A stretch of DNA of 64,000 nt from contig NC_068338.1 in the NCBI RefSeq assembly GCF_014633365.1, positions 49,673,716-49,737,715 on the forward strand. The letters run 5' to 3'. The notes beneath the pieces are model-generated. The model was not told the DNA's origin and did not search any database. It worked only from the letters and a program-made list of their open reading frames with translations. Position 1 is the stretch's first letter; each line of letters opens with the position of its first letter. Positions 22,390-36,070 of this stretch are shown piece after piece. The position numbers were made by a program, and so were the translations under genes. This DNA is from Diospyros lotus (Eukaryota > Streptophyta > Magnoliopsida > Ericales > Ebenaceae).

Positions 22390-25300
22390 TGAGCAGGGCC
22401 TACTTCTGAATTACTCACTAATATAGGAAGTGGGAGAGAAAGTTTATTCAAAATGAATACATATACACATATTACTCAAAATTTGTCAAAAATTTCTTTT
22501 CATTTCCATCTTTACTCACTATTAATAGGAGTTATAAAATATTATATAACATTCTTTACCTTAAGTTCGGGTTCACAACCCATACCTTTTAAAATATACA
22601 AGGGCACTAAGACTTTAAATACATTATGAAACCTTCTATTCATGCCTTCCAATCTACACTCACAGATCTGAGCCTGGGACATCTCTGTACATATTTAATC
22701 GAAACTCGCTTCAAATATTTATTTTCCATTTACCTAGAATGACAAAAAAATAAGGGTAAGCCATAAGACTCAACAAGTATATAGCAAAGGGAAACAACAA
22801 CAAGCTCAATATACGAAGGCATGAATAATAAAAAGCCAAGGAAAACTCACTACTCGACCACTAAACCTCAATTGATTTCATGCTTTCCACACTTGACAAC
22901 ATCATCTTTTAAGAAATTATAATTCATTTTTCAAAGTGAGCCATAAGACTCGACAATAGTATAAAGACAACGAAAATTGGATATGACAAGATTACCCCCA
23001 AGCATCAAGCATAAATGACACACCAATCCATGCCTTATTCGTTAACCATGATTTAATTTGCATATATATATATATATCATGCTTTCTTTTCTTTTCTTAC
23101 AATAATTCACACATTTTACCATCTTGGAAGATAACATTCACCCACTTAAACCATGGCATAATACCATTTTATCACATAACTTATAGTGCAAAAATATATA
23201 ATGCACATGCAAAAATAATGTAGACACGTTGCCTTAAGCAAACACACCGGCATTTGCGGACACCCCCCAATTGCAGACACACTGCCTTGCAATATAGAGC
23301 ATAGTGCAATGCAACACAACTGCAAGCACAATTACAATGAGTAACATTCACACACTTGATGCCATGGTGCAACACACTTTATCAACATAACTTATAGTAT
23401 AAGAAAATATATGATGCACATACAAAAACAAATGTGGATGAGTAGCCTTGGTAGGATATCCCCCTTTCTTTCTTCCTTGAGGACGAGTCGCATTTTTTTT
23501 CACATTTTTTTCCCTGTGGATGAATTGCCTTTCTTTCCATGGCATGCCTTTGGGATATCCACTTATTTTCTTCCGTGCAAAATAATAGGTGAGCAAAGAC
23601 AATATATACATACATATATATGCATACACATTTCAACATCTTTGCAACTTTACAACAACATGCCTAAAGTCACTAGGCTACATCACATCATGATCATGCA
23701 TATGATTTCATTTACATCCATTTATGGAAACTCCATTATTTAAGGGAAATTATTCATATAGTGTTATTAATGCATCACCCAAGAGACTCCATGGACATAC
23801 CAACTAAGGACATTTTTTAACAATCTTCCAATTGATTATTATTATACTTCCTAGCTTATGCCAGTCAATTATATTTTTATCTCATAAATTTCATGTATTT
23901 ATATTTATATATATATATATATCTTCAAACACATCTTATCATTTTATAGGATTGAGTGATATCGGAGGAAGTATTTAATAACAATTTATTTTATCAATCA
24001 TACTTGAGTTATATTAAGAAAAGCATTAACGAACTCAAATCTTAACCAAAATATATGATATTATATATCAAATCGAAGCCCTCGAAGTCTAGTTTATGAA
24101 ATTTTAAATGGATCACAATTCCGACTTTTACATCAAAAGTTATGGCCAAAATAGCGAATCACGCGCAGTGTAGTCAAATCGCGACTGAGTCTACTAATTA
24201 AGGAAAATCCAAGTCGACTTGGCCCGAGTCGACTCTCCCGAAATTGAGTAAACTTGGGCCGAGTTGACTTGACCTCACGGACGAGTCGATTTGGCCGAGA
24301 ACGAAGAAAACTTGCCAGAAACCTATCGAAAACACATAAAATGGACACCAAACACCCCAAAACTCTTATTCTAGCTTCCTAACCCATAATGGCATTCCAT
24401 GAAAGCAAAATGGGATGAAATATACCCCATGGAGACTCTCAAAAAGACCTGAAACGATCTCAAATGGAAAACCCACAAGTTAAAAGGATAAATATACAAT
24501 ATTTACAACCAAATGGAGAGAAACCATTTTACAGAAAATGATTTCAGCATAAGGAAAAGACAAAATCTTGCATCAAATGACGAAAAGAGAAGGAGAAACT
24601 TGCACAAAATAAATTTGAGTGCAAGTAGAACTTGTCTTTTGAAGCTTAGACCGAAGAGAAGAAGTCTCCTCCTCCAAGTTGCAAATCCCTTCACCTTTGA
24701 AACTTTAATTCATTTAAGCATAATGGTAGGAGAAGAAGAAGATGATGGAAAAAAAGAAAGAGAAGAGGAACAAAGTCACGAAAGAGGGAGAGATTGAGAA
24801 TGAGGAAGGGAAAATTAGACAAAGTATGGAGAGGTAAAGGGGAGAGAGTGGTCTGCCAACCACTCTACTCTTAGGAAATTACCATTTTGCCTTCCACAAC
24901 ACACAAATATCTCATACCCCTTTCGGTCATTTTGCATTTTCTTATTTCTTTCTTATTTTCATTATTAAACCAATTATGCAAATCTCTATTTTGCCCTCAA
25001 CTTTATTCATAAAGCATGTCCATTTTTGACATTTGCCATTTTTTGTTTTTCCATTTATTCCATTCCATTCATATCAATACAACGGCCCAATCCCAAATCA
25101 TTGGCCCAATTAAATATAATGACCCATTTCTATCATAAGCCCCAATGGACTTTACAACTTCACTTAATTAGATATGCAAGATTTAACACTTGGGCTTAAC
25201 CCAATTTCAAAGCCCCAATTCATTAGGAATGAGCTTATTTTAGCCTCCCACATATAATAATAACACTTATAATTTATCCACAAAATTTACTTACATAAAT

Positions 25301-25405
25301 TTATCACATAAATTTTTTTTCTCATTTAATTTAATAAGGAAAAAATTTTCAATTTTCATAAATAAAATAATTATAAACTTTTAAACCCACCAACGGGTCG
25401 TTACA
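22390..25405 (-). mobile_element. LTR-like block E1 (about 3.0 kb)
   Basis: Minus-strand ends are TGTAACGACCCG (at 25405) and CCTGCTCA (at 22390), i.e. TG...CA as in a large Gypsy LTR. It has no RT or integrase coding. The short frames inside it (for example 24133-24360 and 24513-24797) are duplicated with it and lack family motifs. The flanks show no matching 5-bp target duplication, so a solo LTR is likely but not proven. Copies are at 31808-34858 and, inverted, 41402-48013. Confidence 0.6.
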
Positions 25406-26156
25406 ATATTCCCAAGAATATTATTAAACCGAGAAATGTCTACATAAAAAAAAGAAAATATGTAATTGACCTGTCATAAATTAGATTTACATTCTTCGAA
25501 AAGATATAGTAATCCTATCTTTATAAAAATATGAAATTAGAAATAAATTTATATATACATATGTATTTAGAAATATTAATAGCACTAATATTTTACATAT
25601 TAAGAGTTGTCTATATATCCTACGTTTTAGTCCCTAATTCAAATATATAATCTAAAAAAATTAATTCTTGTTGATAAATTTTTTTATAAAATATATGATG
25701 CAATTAAAAAGCACAAGAGGACTCTTTTTAAGATCTTCATGCTCTCTTGGTAAAGATTTTTTTGATTTCTTTTCCTTAAAATAAGTAACTAAGGCTCGTA
25801 AAAGCCTAAATGTATGGTTCATGTATCCGTTGTCAATTTTTAAAATAAATTATTAAAGAATTCTATTAAAATATTTATCTCCTCTTTTTCACAACTTTAT
25901 ATTCATCAGTTTCAATCATAATAGAAGTTTAATTGTATCAAACTCAAATTGCTAGCTGTAAAGGACACGTATAAGCCAGGTGTATGACATGCATGCTTTG
26001 TTAACTGTTATAAATTTATTAACCTTGGAAACAAACTTTATATGTCTAAATTTTCTTCTTCTATCATCTTATTGAAATATCTATTGTGTTTCTCAATTTT
26101 GAGCCTTGAAAGAACGTGTTCGCCTGGAGTAATTCAATTGAAACTGAACCAAGACT

Positions 26157-26617
26157 ATGAAAGAGCAAACAAAAAGTGAAGATCTCCCTGAAGATCAAAG
26201 CATTCGATCTCTGAAAGCTACGCCTCAATTTTCTTACTTGTTGTGAGTAGAAGAAATAAATTTTTAAGAGTTCTTTCCTGATCATCACACTGTGCATGAT
26301 ATCATTTGTGCATCTTCCTTCTCTTTTCTTTTTCTGTTTTTGCTAGGTTGTGCCTTTTCATTTTATATATTAAGGAAAACAAGATGATAAAATCGAATAT
26401 AGATTTTTAATAATTATGTCATCTAGTAATGCATATTTTCATTTGTTTACTTAAAAATATGTCACACACATGTATATTTTTTCAGGAGTACTGTGGATCG
26501 AGTGTGGAAACAGCCTCTTTGCAAAAAAGGATAAGGGAAAGTTTGCATAAAGATGCGACACTCAGAAGGAATGATAACCATTATGGTTTACCTTCGGACA
26601 ATCTTGACTACCCTTAG
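26157..26617 (+). pseudogene. Small two-exon gene, unit A2
   Basis: As A1, but the donor GGTACG has become GCTACG (around 26218), destroying the GT. Exon 2 begins after TTTTTTCAG at 26486 and its homologous frame is open to 26617. It combines the exon 1 length change of the A/B group with splice-donor loss, so it is a pseudogene unless the intron is retained. Confidence 0.5.
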
Positions 26618-29600
26618 GCCTTGTTAGGATCTCCCTCGCAATGTTTTTGGTCTCTTCTAGGTAAATTTGTTGTTCGTACGCCATGAGAGACCAAGCAAGC
26701 ATTAGCGAATTTGGGGAGAGAAATCCGAGGGGACGCCCAGCTTACAGGCACTGCATTTTCTACAAGATAATTACCTTGAGTTGGTCGGCAGTTGCAACGT
26801 GTCTGTGATACTCCATGGGAGAGCTCCTGAATACAAGCATACGAGATGCGATATATAGATATATAGCTTCAAGCTTGAAGCTTCTTCTGTAATTAATCCT
26901 TTCATCCATGAAAATGTAAATGGAGCATATATATCTATCGACGTCTCTCTCTATATTGCAATAATATATAGAAATGGTTACTTTATTTAGTACTATTCAC
27001 AGTTAGTAATTATAGTAACATATATGTTGTATTCACGAACACAAACAATAAACATAAAATTGAACTCCAACCAGAGAGTAAAAATCCATACGGAAGACAT
27101 CAAGAAATTGCAACTATCAGGCAACCAAAAGCCACTCCAATTTGCAAGATTTGTATCGAAATCAAGATCAAGAAAAACACCACCAAGCCACCACCAGAAG
27201 GCCTCATCGAACAGAACAAAGTCATCACCAGAAATCAAAGTGAATTAAGATATATAAACTATGATGCACGAAAACGTTTCGTGGTCGTTTACGCGTTTCT
27301 AAAATTTTTCTGTTTCTAGAATGCCAAAAAACTTTTTTAACCCGTTTCTGGAATTTTTTATTGGACTTTTCGTTTTTCTATTTTGCTTTTGTTTTATTAT
27401 TTTGAATATAGAAACGAGAGTTTTATTTTCAAAACCTTTTTGCCAACAATTTTATTTTCTTCCCCTCCCATCTGATGGAGAGGATAAGAAAGTAAGAAAA
27501 AGAAAAAAAAACATATATTATTATTTAGTTACAATATTGCGAGTGACTAATTTAGTTACAATATCATATTTTAATTAATATTATTTTAATATTTTTGTAT
27601 ATTTATCATTATTTTTTTACCTAAAAACCAACGAAAAAAAGGAAGACACTTTTCCCTATAATAGCCCCTTTAATCTTTATTTTTTTAAAATAATGATAGT
27701 CCTAGCGAGATAGAGGGGAGGGTATATTAGATATTTTAAAAAATTAACAATAGTTATCTAATGATGGGATAAAGTCTCATGAGTTTTAAAAAATTAAGAG
27801 AGATTTGTATTATTTTAAAAAATACCTAGATATTATGCATAATTTCACCTAATTTTAATTGAGATGGGTGTAAATGTAATTATCTCTTTATTTTACCAAT
27901 ATCTTCAAAAGAGAAATTTAGACAGCATAATTATATATATATATATTGTCAATAACATATAAGATACACTGCCATTCAAAAAAAAAAAAAAAGAATAGAA
28001 AAAACAATTTGTAAGTTGTAACTCCAAATTTTGGAAAACATAAAGAGTTGTAACCCAAATTTTGTTTTTAATTTATGAAATTGAAAAAAATTCTGATTGA
28101 CAACTTTATGATTATTTTTAATTTTGTATTTTTTAAAATAAATTTCTTGTCCTAGCCCTACCACCCTACCCTGGATGTGATTATTTTTTTTAACTAAAAA
28201 TTTCATAATACAAAAAAAAGTAAAACTGTACACAAATAAAGTTAGGGCATATCGTAGATGTGATTATTGTATTAATGTATAATATATTTGTATTGATATG
28301 ATATAGAATATAATATATTAATGTAAAAATATTACTCCAAATGTATTATATATTTGTGTTGGTATGATATATAATATAATATATTAATGTAAAAATATTA
28401 CTCCAAATGTTAATTAAAATTAAATGTACCAATAATATTTTCGTATATTTAATTTGTTAGATATGTGATGTGACATCACCAATTGAATGTGCTATTTGAT
28501 TTTTTTTATTTGAATTGAATTGAATGTGGTGGGACATTTCATTTGTGCCGTTTCGGCTGTGTGATTTTTCTTAGCAAGTCCGTTTCAGAAAAAAATGCTT
28601 TTAGATAGTCTTCCAATTTGTGTTGATGGCTGGGGATTTGGGAGGTAGATAAAAGGTGGCTGGGAAATTAAATTAATTAATTTAGTTCCTTATTATTAAG
28701 GTTGTAGTATAGTTGGTAAGAAGGTATTTTTTTTTTAAATACAGAATTGAATCTTCTTAAACACAAAATTTACTGGTGGAAAATAGATCGTGATCACAAT
28801 GCAAAGCGTGCACGTCTACTATTGCATTGAGAGAACCAATGATGTTCCCAAGAATATTATTAAATCGAGAGATGTCTATGTAAAAAAAGAAAAAGAAAAT
28901 ATGTAAATGACCTATCATAAATTGGATTCACATTTTTTGAAAAAATATAGTAATCCTATCTTTATAAAAATCTAAAATTAAAAATAAACTTATCTATACA
29001 TATGTGGTTAGAAATATTAATAAGACTAGTATTTTATAATCCAAAAAATTAATTTTTTTTGATAAAAAAAATCACAAAAAAATATGATACAGTAAAAAAG
29101 TACGGGAATAATTTTTTTAAGATCTTCACACTCTCCTGATAAATTTTTTTTTTGATTTTTTTTTCCATAAAATAAGTAAGTATGGCTCGTAAAAGCCTAA
29201 ATGTACGGTGCATGCATCCGTTATCAACTTCTAAAATAAATAATTAAGAAATTTTATTAAAGTTTTTATCTCCTCTTTTTTCACAAGTTTACTTTTAGCA
29301 GTTTCAGTTGTAATAGAAGTTTAATCGTATCAAACTCAAATTGCTAGCTGTAGTTGACACGTACTTTTATCAATTTTAGTCATAATAGAAATTTAATCGT
29401 ATCAAACTCAAATTGGTAGCTGTAATTGACACGTATAAGCTAGGTGTATGACATGCATGCTTTGTTAACCGCTATAAATTTATTAACCTCAGAAACAAAC
29501 TTCATGTGTCTAAATTTTCTTCTTCTATCCTCTTATTGCCTCACCTATTATATTTCTTAATTTTGAACCTTGAAAGAACATGTTTACCTGGAATTGTTCA

Positions 29601-29620
29601 CTTGAGTCCGAACCAAGAAG
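26618..29620. repeat. A2 downstream and B2 upstream region
   Basis: Carries the CNVSV...APEYKHT remnant (about 26780-26850), the TZF 3' UTR remnant (26893-26925) and the shared AT-rich flank. A promoter segment with two copies of the ATCGTATCAAACTC block lies at 29307-29420. No gene seen. Confidence 0.55.
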
Positions 29621-30055
29621 ATGGAAGAGCAAACAGAAAGTGAAGATCTCCTTGGAGATCGAAGCATTCGATCCCTAAAAGGTACACCTCAATTTACTTT
29701 CTCTTGTTGCAAGTAGAAGAAATAAATCTTTAAGAGTTCTTTCTTGATCATCACACTCTGCATTATATCATTTGTGCATCTTCCTTTCCTTTTTTTTTTT
29801 TTGTTTTTGTTAGGTTGTTCTTGTTTTCATAAAATCGAATATAGATTTTTAGTAGTTATGTCATATATTAATGCATATTTCATTTGTTTACTTAAGAATA
29901 TGTCACACTCACACATGTATTTTTTTAGGAGCGTGGAAACAGCCTCTTTGCAAACGAAGATAAGGGAAAGCTTGCATAAAATGCAACGCTTAGAAGGAAT
30001 GATAATCATCATGGTTTACCTTCTAACCGTCTTGGCTACCCTTATACCTTGTTAG
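29621..30055 (+). pseudogene. Small two-exon gene, unit B2
   Basis: ATG at 29621, donor GGTACA, exon 2 from about 29930 to the stop at 30053-30055. Nearly identical to B1 and B3, but the intron is shorter (a block after GTTAGGTTGTTC is missing) and exon 2 lacks the GATCGAGCG repeat present in B1, changing its start to GAGCGTGGAAACAG. The hydrophobic tail is kept. The exons are again out of frame at the visible sites. Confidence 0.45.
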
Positions 30056-31807
30056 GATCTCCCTCGCAATGCTGTTGGTTTCTTTAAGTAAATTCGTTGC
30101 TGGTACGGCATATGCGACCAAGTAAGGCATTAGCGAATTTGGGGAGAGAAATCCGGGGATCCCCAACTAACAGGCACTGCTTTTCTACAACCTTGAGTTG
30201 GTCGATCGGCATTTGCAACGTGTCGGTGTTACGCCAAGGGGGAGCTCCAGAATACAAGCACACGAGCTGCGATGGATAGCTTCAAGCTTGAAGTTTCTTC
30301 TGTAATTAATCCTTTCATCCATGAAAATATAAATGGAGCGCATATATCTTTCGACGTCTCTCTCTATTGCAATAATATATAGAAATGGTTACTTTATTTA
30401 GTGTTCACAGTTAGTAATTATAGTAACATATATGTAGTCATGAACACAAACAATAAACATAAAAAATAACTCCAACCAGAGAGTAAAAACCCATAAAAAA
30501 GACATCAAGAAATTGCAACTATCAGGAAACCAAAAGCCACTCCAATTCGCAAGATCTGAATCGAAATCAAGATCAACAAAAACACCACCAAGCCAAGGCC
30601 TTATCGAATAGAACAAAATCATCATCCGAAACCAAAGTGAGTTATGATATAGAAGTTACTTTGTACGGAAATGTCTCGGGAGTCGTTTTGGTATTTTTAA
30701 AATATTTTTATTTTTAGAAAATGGAAAACGTTTTAAAACTGTTTCTGTAATTTTTGAAATGTTTTTGAGACCGTTTTGTAATAGACTTAAGGAAAAAGAG
30801 GGGGAGAGAGTATTTTAGATATTTTAAAAAATTAACAATGGTTATCTAATGATGGGATAAAGTCTCATGAGTTTTCAAAAATTGTGAGAGATTTATATTA
30901 TTTTAAAAAATTCCAAGATATCGTGCATAATTGAGATGGGTGTAATTACCTCTTTATTTTACCAATATCTTAAAAAGAGAAATTTAGACAAATATAATAA
31001 TTATAAATTTATTGTCAATAACAAGTAACATACACTGCCATTCAAAAAAAAAAAAAAAAAAGAAAGAATAGGAAAAAACAATTTTAAGTCGAAATTTTGG
31101 AAACAAAGATAAAAAGTAGGGTGTCATCTTATAGAGCTTTTATTTTTACTTTATATTTTCAATTTTCTAAGTAGGGTTTTGTTTTTAATTTATGAAATTG
31201 AAAAAACATAAATTTTGTTTTGATTCTTTTGGATTTTCAATCACCAGGTAAGTTGCTTTCACGCTACATATTTAATGAAAATGCTATTTAGATATTTTAT
31301 TTTGAGATTTAGAGTGATATGTATATTTATATTGATATGACATAAAATATAATATATTAATATAAAAATATTCATTCAAATGTTAATTAAAATTAAATGT
31401 ACCAACAATATTTTTGTATATTTAATTTGTTATGTGATGTGACATCACCAATTGAATGTGCTATTTGATTTTTTTTTTTAATTTGAATCGAATCGAATGT
31501 GGTGGGACATTTCATTTAAGCCGTCTCCGCTATGTGATTTTCCTTAGAAAGTCCGTTTCCCAAAAAAATTGCTTTTAGATAGTCTTCCAATTTGTGGCTT
31601 TGACAGGGGTCTTGGGAGGTAGATAAAAGGTGGATGGGAAAATAAATTAATTAATTTAGTTACTTAATTATTAAGGTTGGAGTACAGTTGGTAGGAAGGT
31701 ATTTTTTATTTTTTAAAATTACAGAATTGAATCTTCTTAAATATAAAATTTACTTGTAGAAAATAGGTCATGATCACAATGCAAAGTCTGCATGTGTATT
31801 ATTGCGT
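30056..31807. repeat. B2 downstream flank
   Basis: Holds the conserved 60-codon frame at 30097-30279, the TZF 3' UTR remnant (about 30303-30335) and the full-length shared flank to E2. It preserves the roughly 460 bp that B1 has lost. No intact gene. Confidence 0.6.
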
Positions 31808-34800
31808 TGAGCAGGGCCTACTTCTGAATTACTCACTAATATAGGAAGTGGAGAGAAAGTTTATTCAAAATGAATACATATACACATATTACTCAAAATT
31901 TGTCAAAAATTTCTTTTCATTTCCATCTTTACTCACTATTAATAGGAGTTATAAAATATTATATAACATTCTTTACCTTAAGTTCGGGTTCACAACCCAT
32001 ACCTTTTAAAATATACAAGGGCACTAAGACTTTAAATACATTATGAAACCTTCTATTCATGCCCTCCAATCTACACTCACGGATCTGAGCTTGGGACATC
32101 TCTGTACATATTTAATCGAAACTCGCTTCAAATATTTATTTTCCATTTACCTAGAATGACAAAAAAATAAGGGTAAGCCATAAGACTCAATAAGTATATA
32201 GCAAAGGGAAACAACAACAAGCTCAATATACGAAGGCATGAATAATAAAAAGCCAAGGAAAACTCACTACTCGACCACTAAACCTCAATTGATTTCATGC
32301 TTTCCACACTTGACAACATCATCTTTTAAGAAATTATAATTCATTTTTCAAAGTGAGCCATAAGACTCGACAATAGTATAAAGACAACGAAAATTGGATA
32401 TAACAAGATTACCCCCAAGCATCAAGCATAAATGACACACCAATCCATGCCTTATTCGTTAACCATGATTTAATTTGCATATATATATATATATATCATG
32501 CTTTCTTTTCTTTTCTTTTCTTACAATAATTCACACATTTTACCATCTTGGAAGATAACATTCACCCACTTAAACCATGGCATAATACCATTTTATCACA
32601 TAACTTATAGTGCAAAAATATATAATGCACATGCAAAAATAATGCAAACACACCGGCATTTGCGGACACCCCCCCCATTGCAGACACGTCGCCTTAAGCA
32701 AACACACCAGCATTTGCGAACACCCCCCCATTGCAGACACACTGCCTTGCAATATAGAGCATAGTGCAATGCAACACAACTGCAAGCACAATTACAATGA
32801 GTAACATTCACACACTTGATGCCATGGTGCAACACACTTTATCAACATAACTTATAGTATAAGAAAATACATGATGCACATACAAAAACAAATGTGGATG
32901 AGCAGCCTTGGTAGGATATCCCCCTTTCTTTCTTCCTTGAGGATGAGTCGCATTTTTTTCCCTGTGGATGAATTGCCTTTCTTTCCATGGCATGCCTTTG
33001 GGATATTCACTTATTTTCTTCCGCGCAAAATAATAGGTGAGCAAAGACAATATATACATACATATATATGCATACACATTTCAACATCTTTGCAACTTTA
33101 CAACATGCCTAAAGTCACCCACTAGGATTCTAGGCTACATCACATCATGATCATGCATATGATTTCATTTACATCCATTTATGGAAACTCTATTATTTAA
33201 GGGAAATTATTCATATAGTGTTATCAATGCATCACCCAAGAGACTCCATGGACATACCAACTAAGGACATTTTTTAACAATCTTCCAATTGATTATTATT
33301 ATACTTCCTTATGCCAGTCAATTATATTTTTATCTCATAAATTTCATGTATTTATATATATATATATATATCTTCAAACACATCTTATCATTTTATAGGA
33401 TTGAGTGATATCGGAGGAAGTATTTAATAACAATTTATTTTATCAATCATACTTGAGTTATATTAAGAAAAGCATTAACGAACTCAAATCTTAACCAAAA
33501 TATATGATATTATATATCAAATCGAAGCCATGAAGTCTAGTTTATGAAATTTCAAATGGATCACAATTCCGACTTTTACATCAAAAGTTATGGCCAAAAT
33601 AGCGAATCACGCGCAGTGTAGTCAAATCGCGACTGAGTCTACTAATTAAGGAAAATCCAAGTCGACTTGGCCCGAGTCGACTCTCCCGAAATTGAGTCAA
33701 CTTGGGCCGAGTTGACTTGACCTCACGGACGAGTCGATTTGGCCGAGAACGAAGAAAACTTGCCAGAAATCTATCGAAAACACATAAAATGGACACCAAA
33801 CACCCAAAAACTCTTATTCTAGCTTCCTAACCCATAATGGCATTCCATGAAAGCAAAATGGGATGAAATATACCCCATGGAGACTCTCAAAAAGACCTGA
33901 AACGATCTCAAATGGAAAACCCACAAGTTAAAAGGATAAATATACAATATTTACAACCAAATGGAGAGAAACCATTTTACAGAAAATGATTTCAGCATAA
34001 GGAAAAGACAAAATCTTGCATCAAATGACGAAAAGAGAAGGAGAAACTTGCACAAAATAAATTTGAGTGCAAGTAGAACTTGTCTTTTGAAGCTTAGACC
34101 GAAGAGAAGAAGTCTTCTCCTCCAAGTTGCAAATCCCTTCACCTTTGAAACTTTAATTCATTTAAGCATAATGGTAGGAGAAGAAGAAGATGATGGAAAA
34201 AAAGAAAGAGAAAAGGAACAAAGTCACGAAAGAGGGAGAGATTGAGAATGAGGAAGGGAAAATTAGACAAAGTATGGAGAGGTAAAGGGGAGAGAGTGGT
34301 CTGCCAACCACTCTACTCTTAGGAAATTACCATTTTGCCTTCCACAACACACACAAATATCTCATACCCCTTTCGGTCATTTTGCATTTTCTTATTTCTT
34401 TCTTATTTTCATTATTAAACCAATTATGCAAATCTCTATTTTGCCCTCAACTTTATTCATAAAGCATGTCCATTTTTGACATTTGCCATTTTTTTTCTTT
34501 TTTCCATTTATTTCATTCCATTCATATCAATACAACGGCCCAATCCCAAATCATTGGCCTAATTAAATATAATGACCCATTTCTATCATAAGCCCCAATG
34601 GACTTTACAACTTCACTTAATTAGATATGCAAGATTTCACACTTGGGCTTAACCCAATTTCAAAGCCCCAATTCATTAGAAATGAGCTTATTTTACCTCC
34701 CACATATAATAATAACACTTATAATTTATCCACAAAATTTACTTACATAAATTTATCACATAAATTTTTTTTTCTCATTTAATTTAATAAGGAAAAATTT

Positions 34801-34858
34801 TTCAATTTTCATAAATAAAATATTAATAAACTTTTAAACCCACCAACGGGTCGTTACA
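31808..34858 (-). mobile_element. LTR-like block E2 (about 3.05 kb)
   Basis: Nearly identical to E1, same ends. It has a local tandem duplication of about 56 bp at 32650-32745 (CACACCGGCATTTGCGGAC / CACACCAGCATTTGCGAAC) that E1 has once. It was duplicated with the tandem unit rather than inserted independently, since flanking junctions agree. Confidence 0.65.
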
Positions 34859-35609
34859 ATATTCCCAAGAATATTATTAAACCGAGAAATGTCTACATAA
34901 AAAAAAGAAAATATGTAATTGACCTGTCATAAATTAGATTTACATTCTTCGAAAAGATATAGTAATCCTATCTTTATAAAAATATGAAATTAGAAATAAA
35001 TTTATATATACATATGTATTTAGAAATATTAATAGCACTAATATTTTACATATTAAGAGTTGTCTATATATCCTACGTTTTAGTCCCTAATTCAAATATA
35101 TAATCTAAAAAAATTAATTCTTGTTGATAAATTTTTTTATAAAATATATGATGCAATTAAAAAGCACAAGAGGACTCTTTTTAAGATCTTCATGCTCTCT
35201 GGGTAAAGATTTTTTTGATTTCTTTTCCTTAAAATATGTAACTAAGGCTCGTAAAAGCCTAAATGTATGGTTCATGTATCCGTTGTCAATTGTTTAAATA
35301 AATTATTAATGATTTCTATTAAAATATTTATCTCCTCTTTTACACAACTTTATATTCATCTGTTTTAGTTGTAATAGAAGTTTAATCGTATCAAACTCAA
35401 ATTGCTAGCCGTAAAGGACACGAATAAGCCAGGTGTATGACATGCATGCTTTGTTAACTGTAATAAATTTATTAACCTTGGAAACAAACTTTATATGTCT
35501 AAATTTTCTTCTTCTATCCTCTTATTGAAATATCTATTGTGTTTCTCAATTTTGAGCCTTGAAAGAACATGTTCGCCTGGAGTAATTCAATTGAAACTGA
35601 ACCAAGACT

Positions 35610-36070
35610 ATGAAAGAGCAAACAAAAAGTGAAGATGTCCCTGAAGATCAAAGCATTCGATCTCTGAAAGCTACGCCTCAATTTTCTTACTTGTTGTGAG
35701 TAGAAGAAATAAATTTTTAAGAGTTCTTTCCTGATCATCACACTGTGCATGATATCATTTGTGCATCTTCCTTCTCTTTTCTTTTTATGTTTTTGCTAGG
35801 TTGTGCCTTTTCATTTTATATATTAAGGAAAACAAGATGATAAAATCGAATATAGATTTTTAATAATTATGTCATCTATTAATGCATATTTTCATTTGTT
35901 TACTTAAAAATATGTCACACACATGTATATTTTTTCAGGAGTACTGTGGATCGAGTGTGGAAACAGCCTCTTTGCAAAAAAGGATAAGGGAAAGTTTGCA
36001 TAAAGATGCGACACTCAGAAGGAATGATAACCATTATGGTTTACCTTCGGACAATCTTGACTACCCTTAG
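35610..36070 (+). pseudogene. Small two-exon gene, unit A3
   Basis: Almost identical to A2, including the lost GT donor (GCTACG near 35671). Exon 2 homologous frame is open to 36070. Shared damage shows the donor was lost before the 9.45 kb duplication. Confidence 0.5.

Larger units (their letters stand above)
25406..34858. repeat. Tandem segmental duplication, middle copy (about 9.45 kb)
   Basis: Contains A2, B2 and E2. The sequence from 25406 recurs at 34859 with an almost constant offset of 9453-9459 (A2 ATG 26157 to A3 35610; B2 29621 to B3 39079) and very few differences. The preceding unit (A1, B1, E1) has offsets of 9110 and 9057 because of indels and is more diverged. Confidence 0.85.

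Noticed and set aside
24513..24797. 94-codon Lys/Glu-rich frame, repeated at 33961-34245
   Set aside because: Conservation is explained by the recent segmental duplication, and the opposite strand is equally open. The diverged inverted copy E3 does not preserve the frame.
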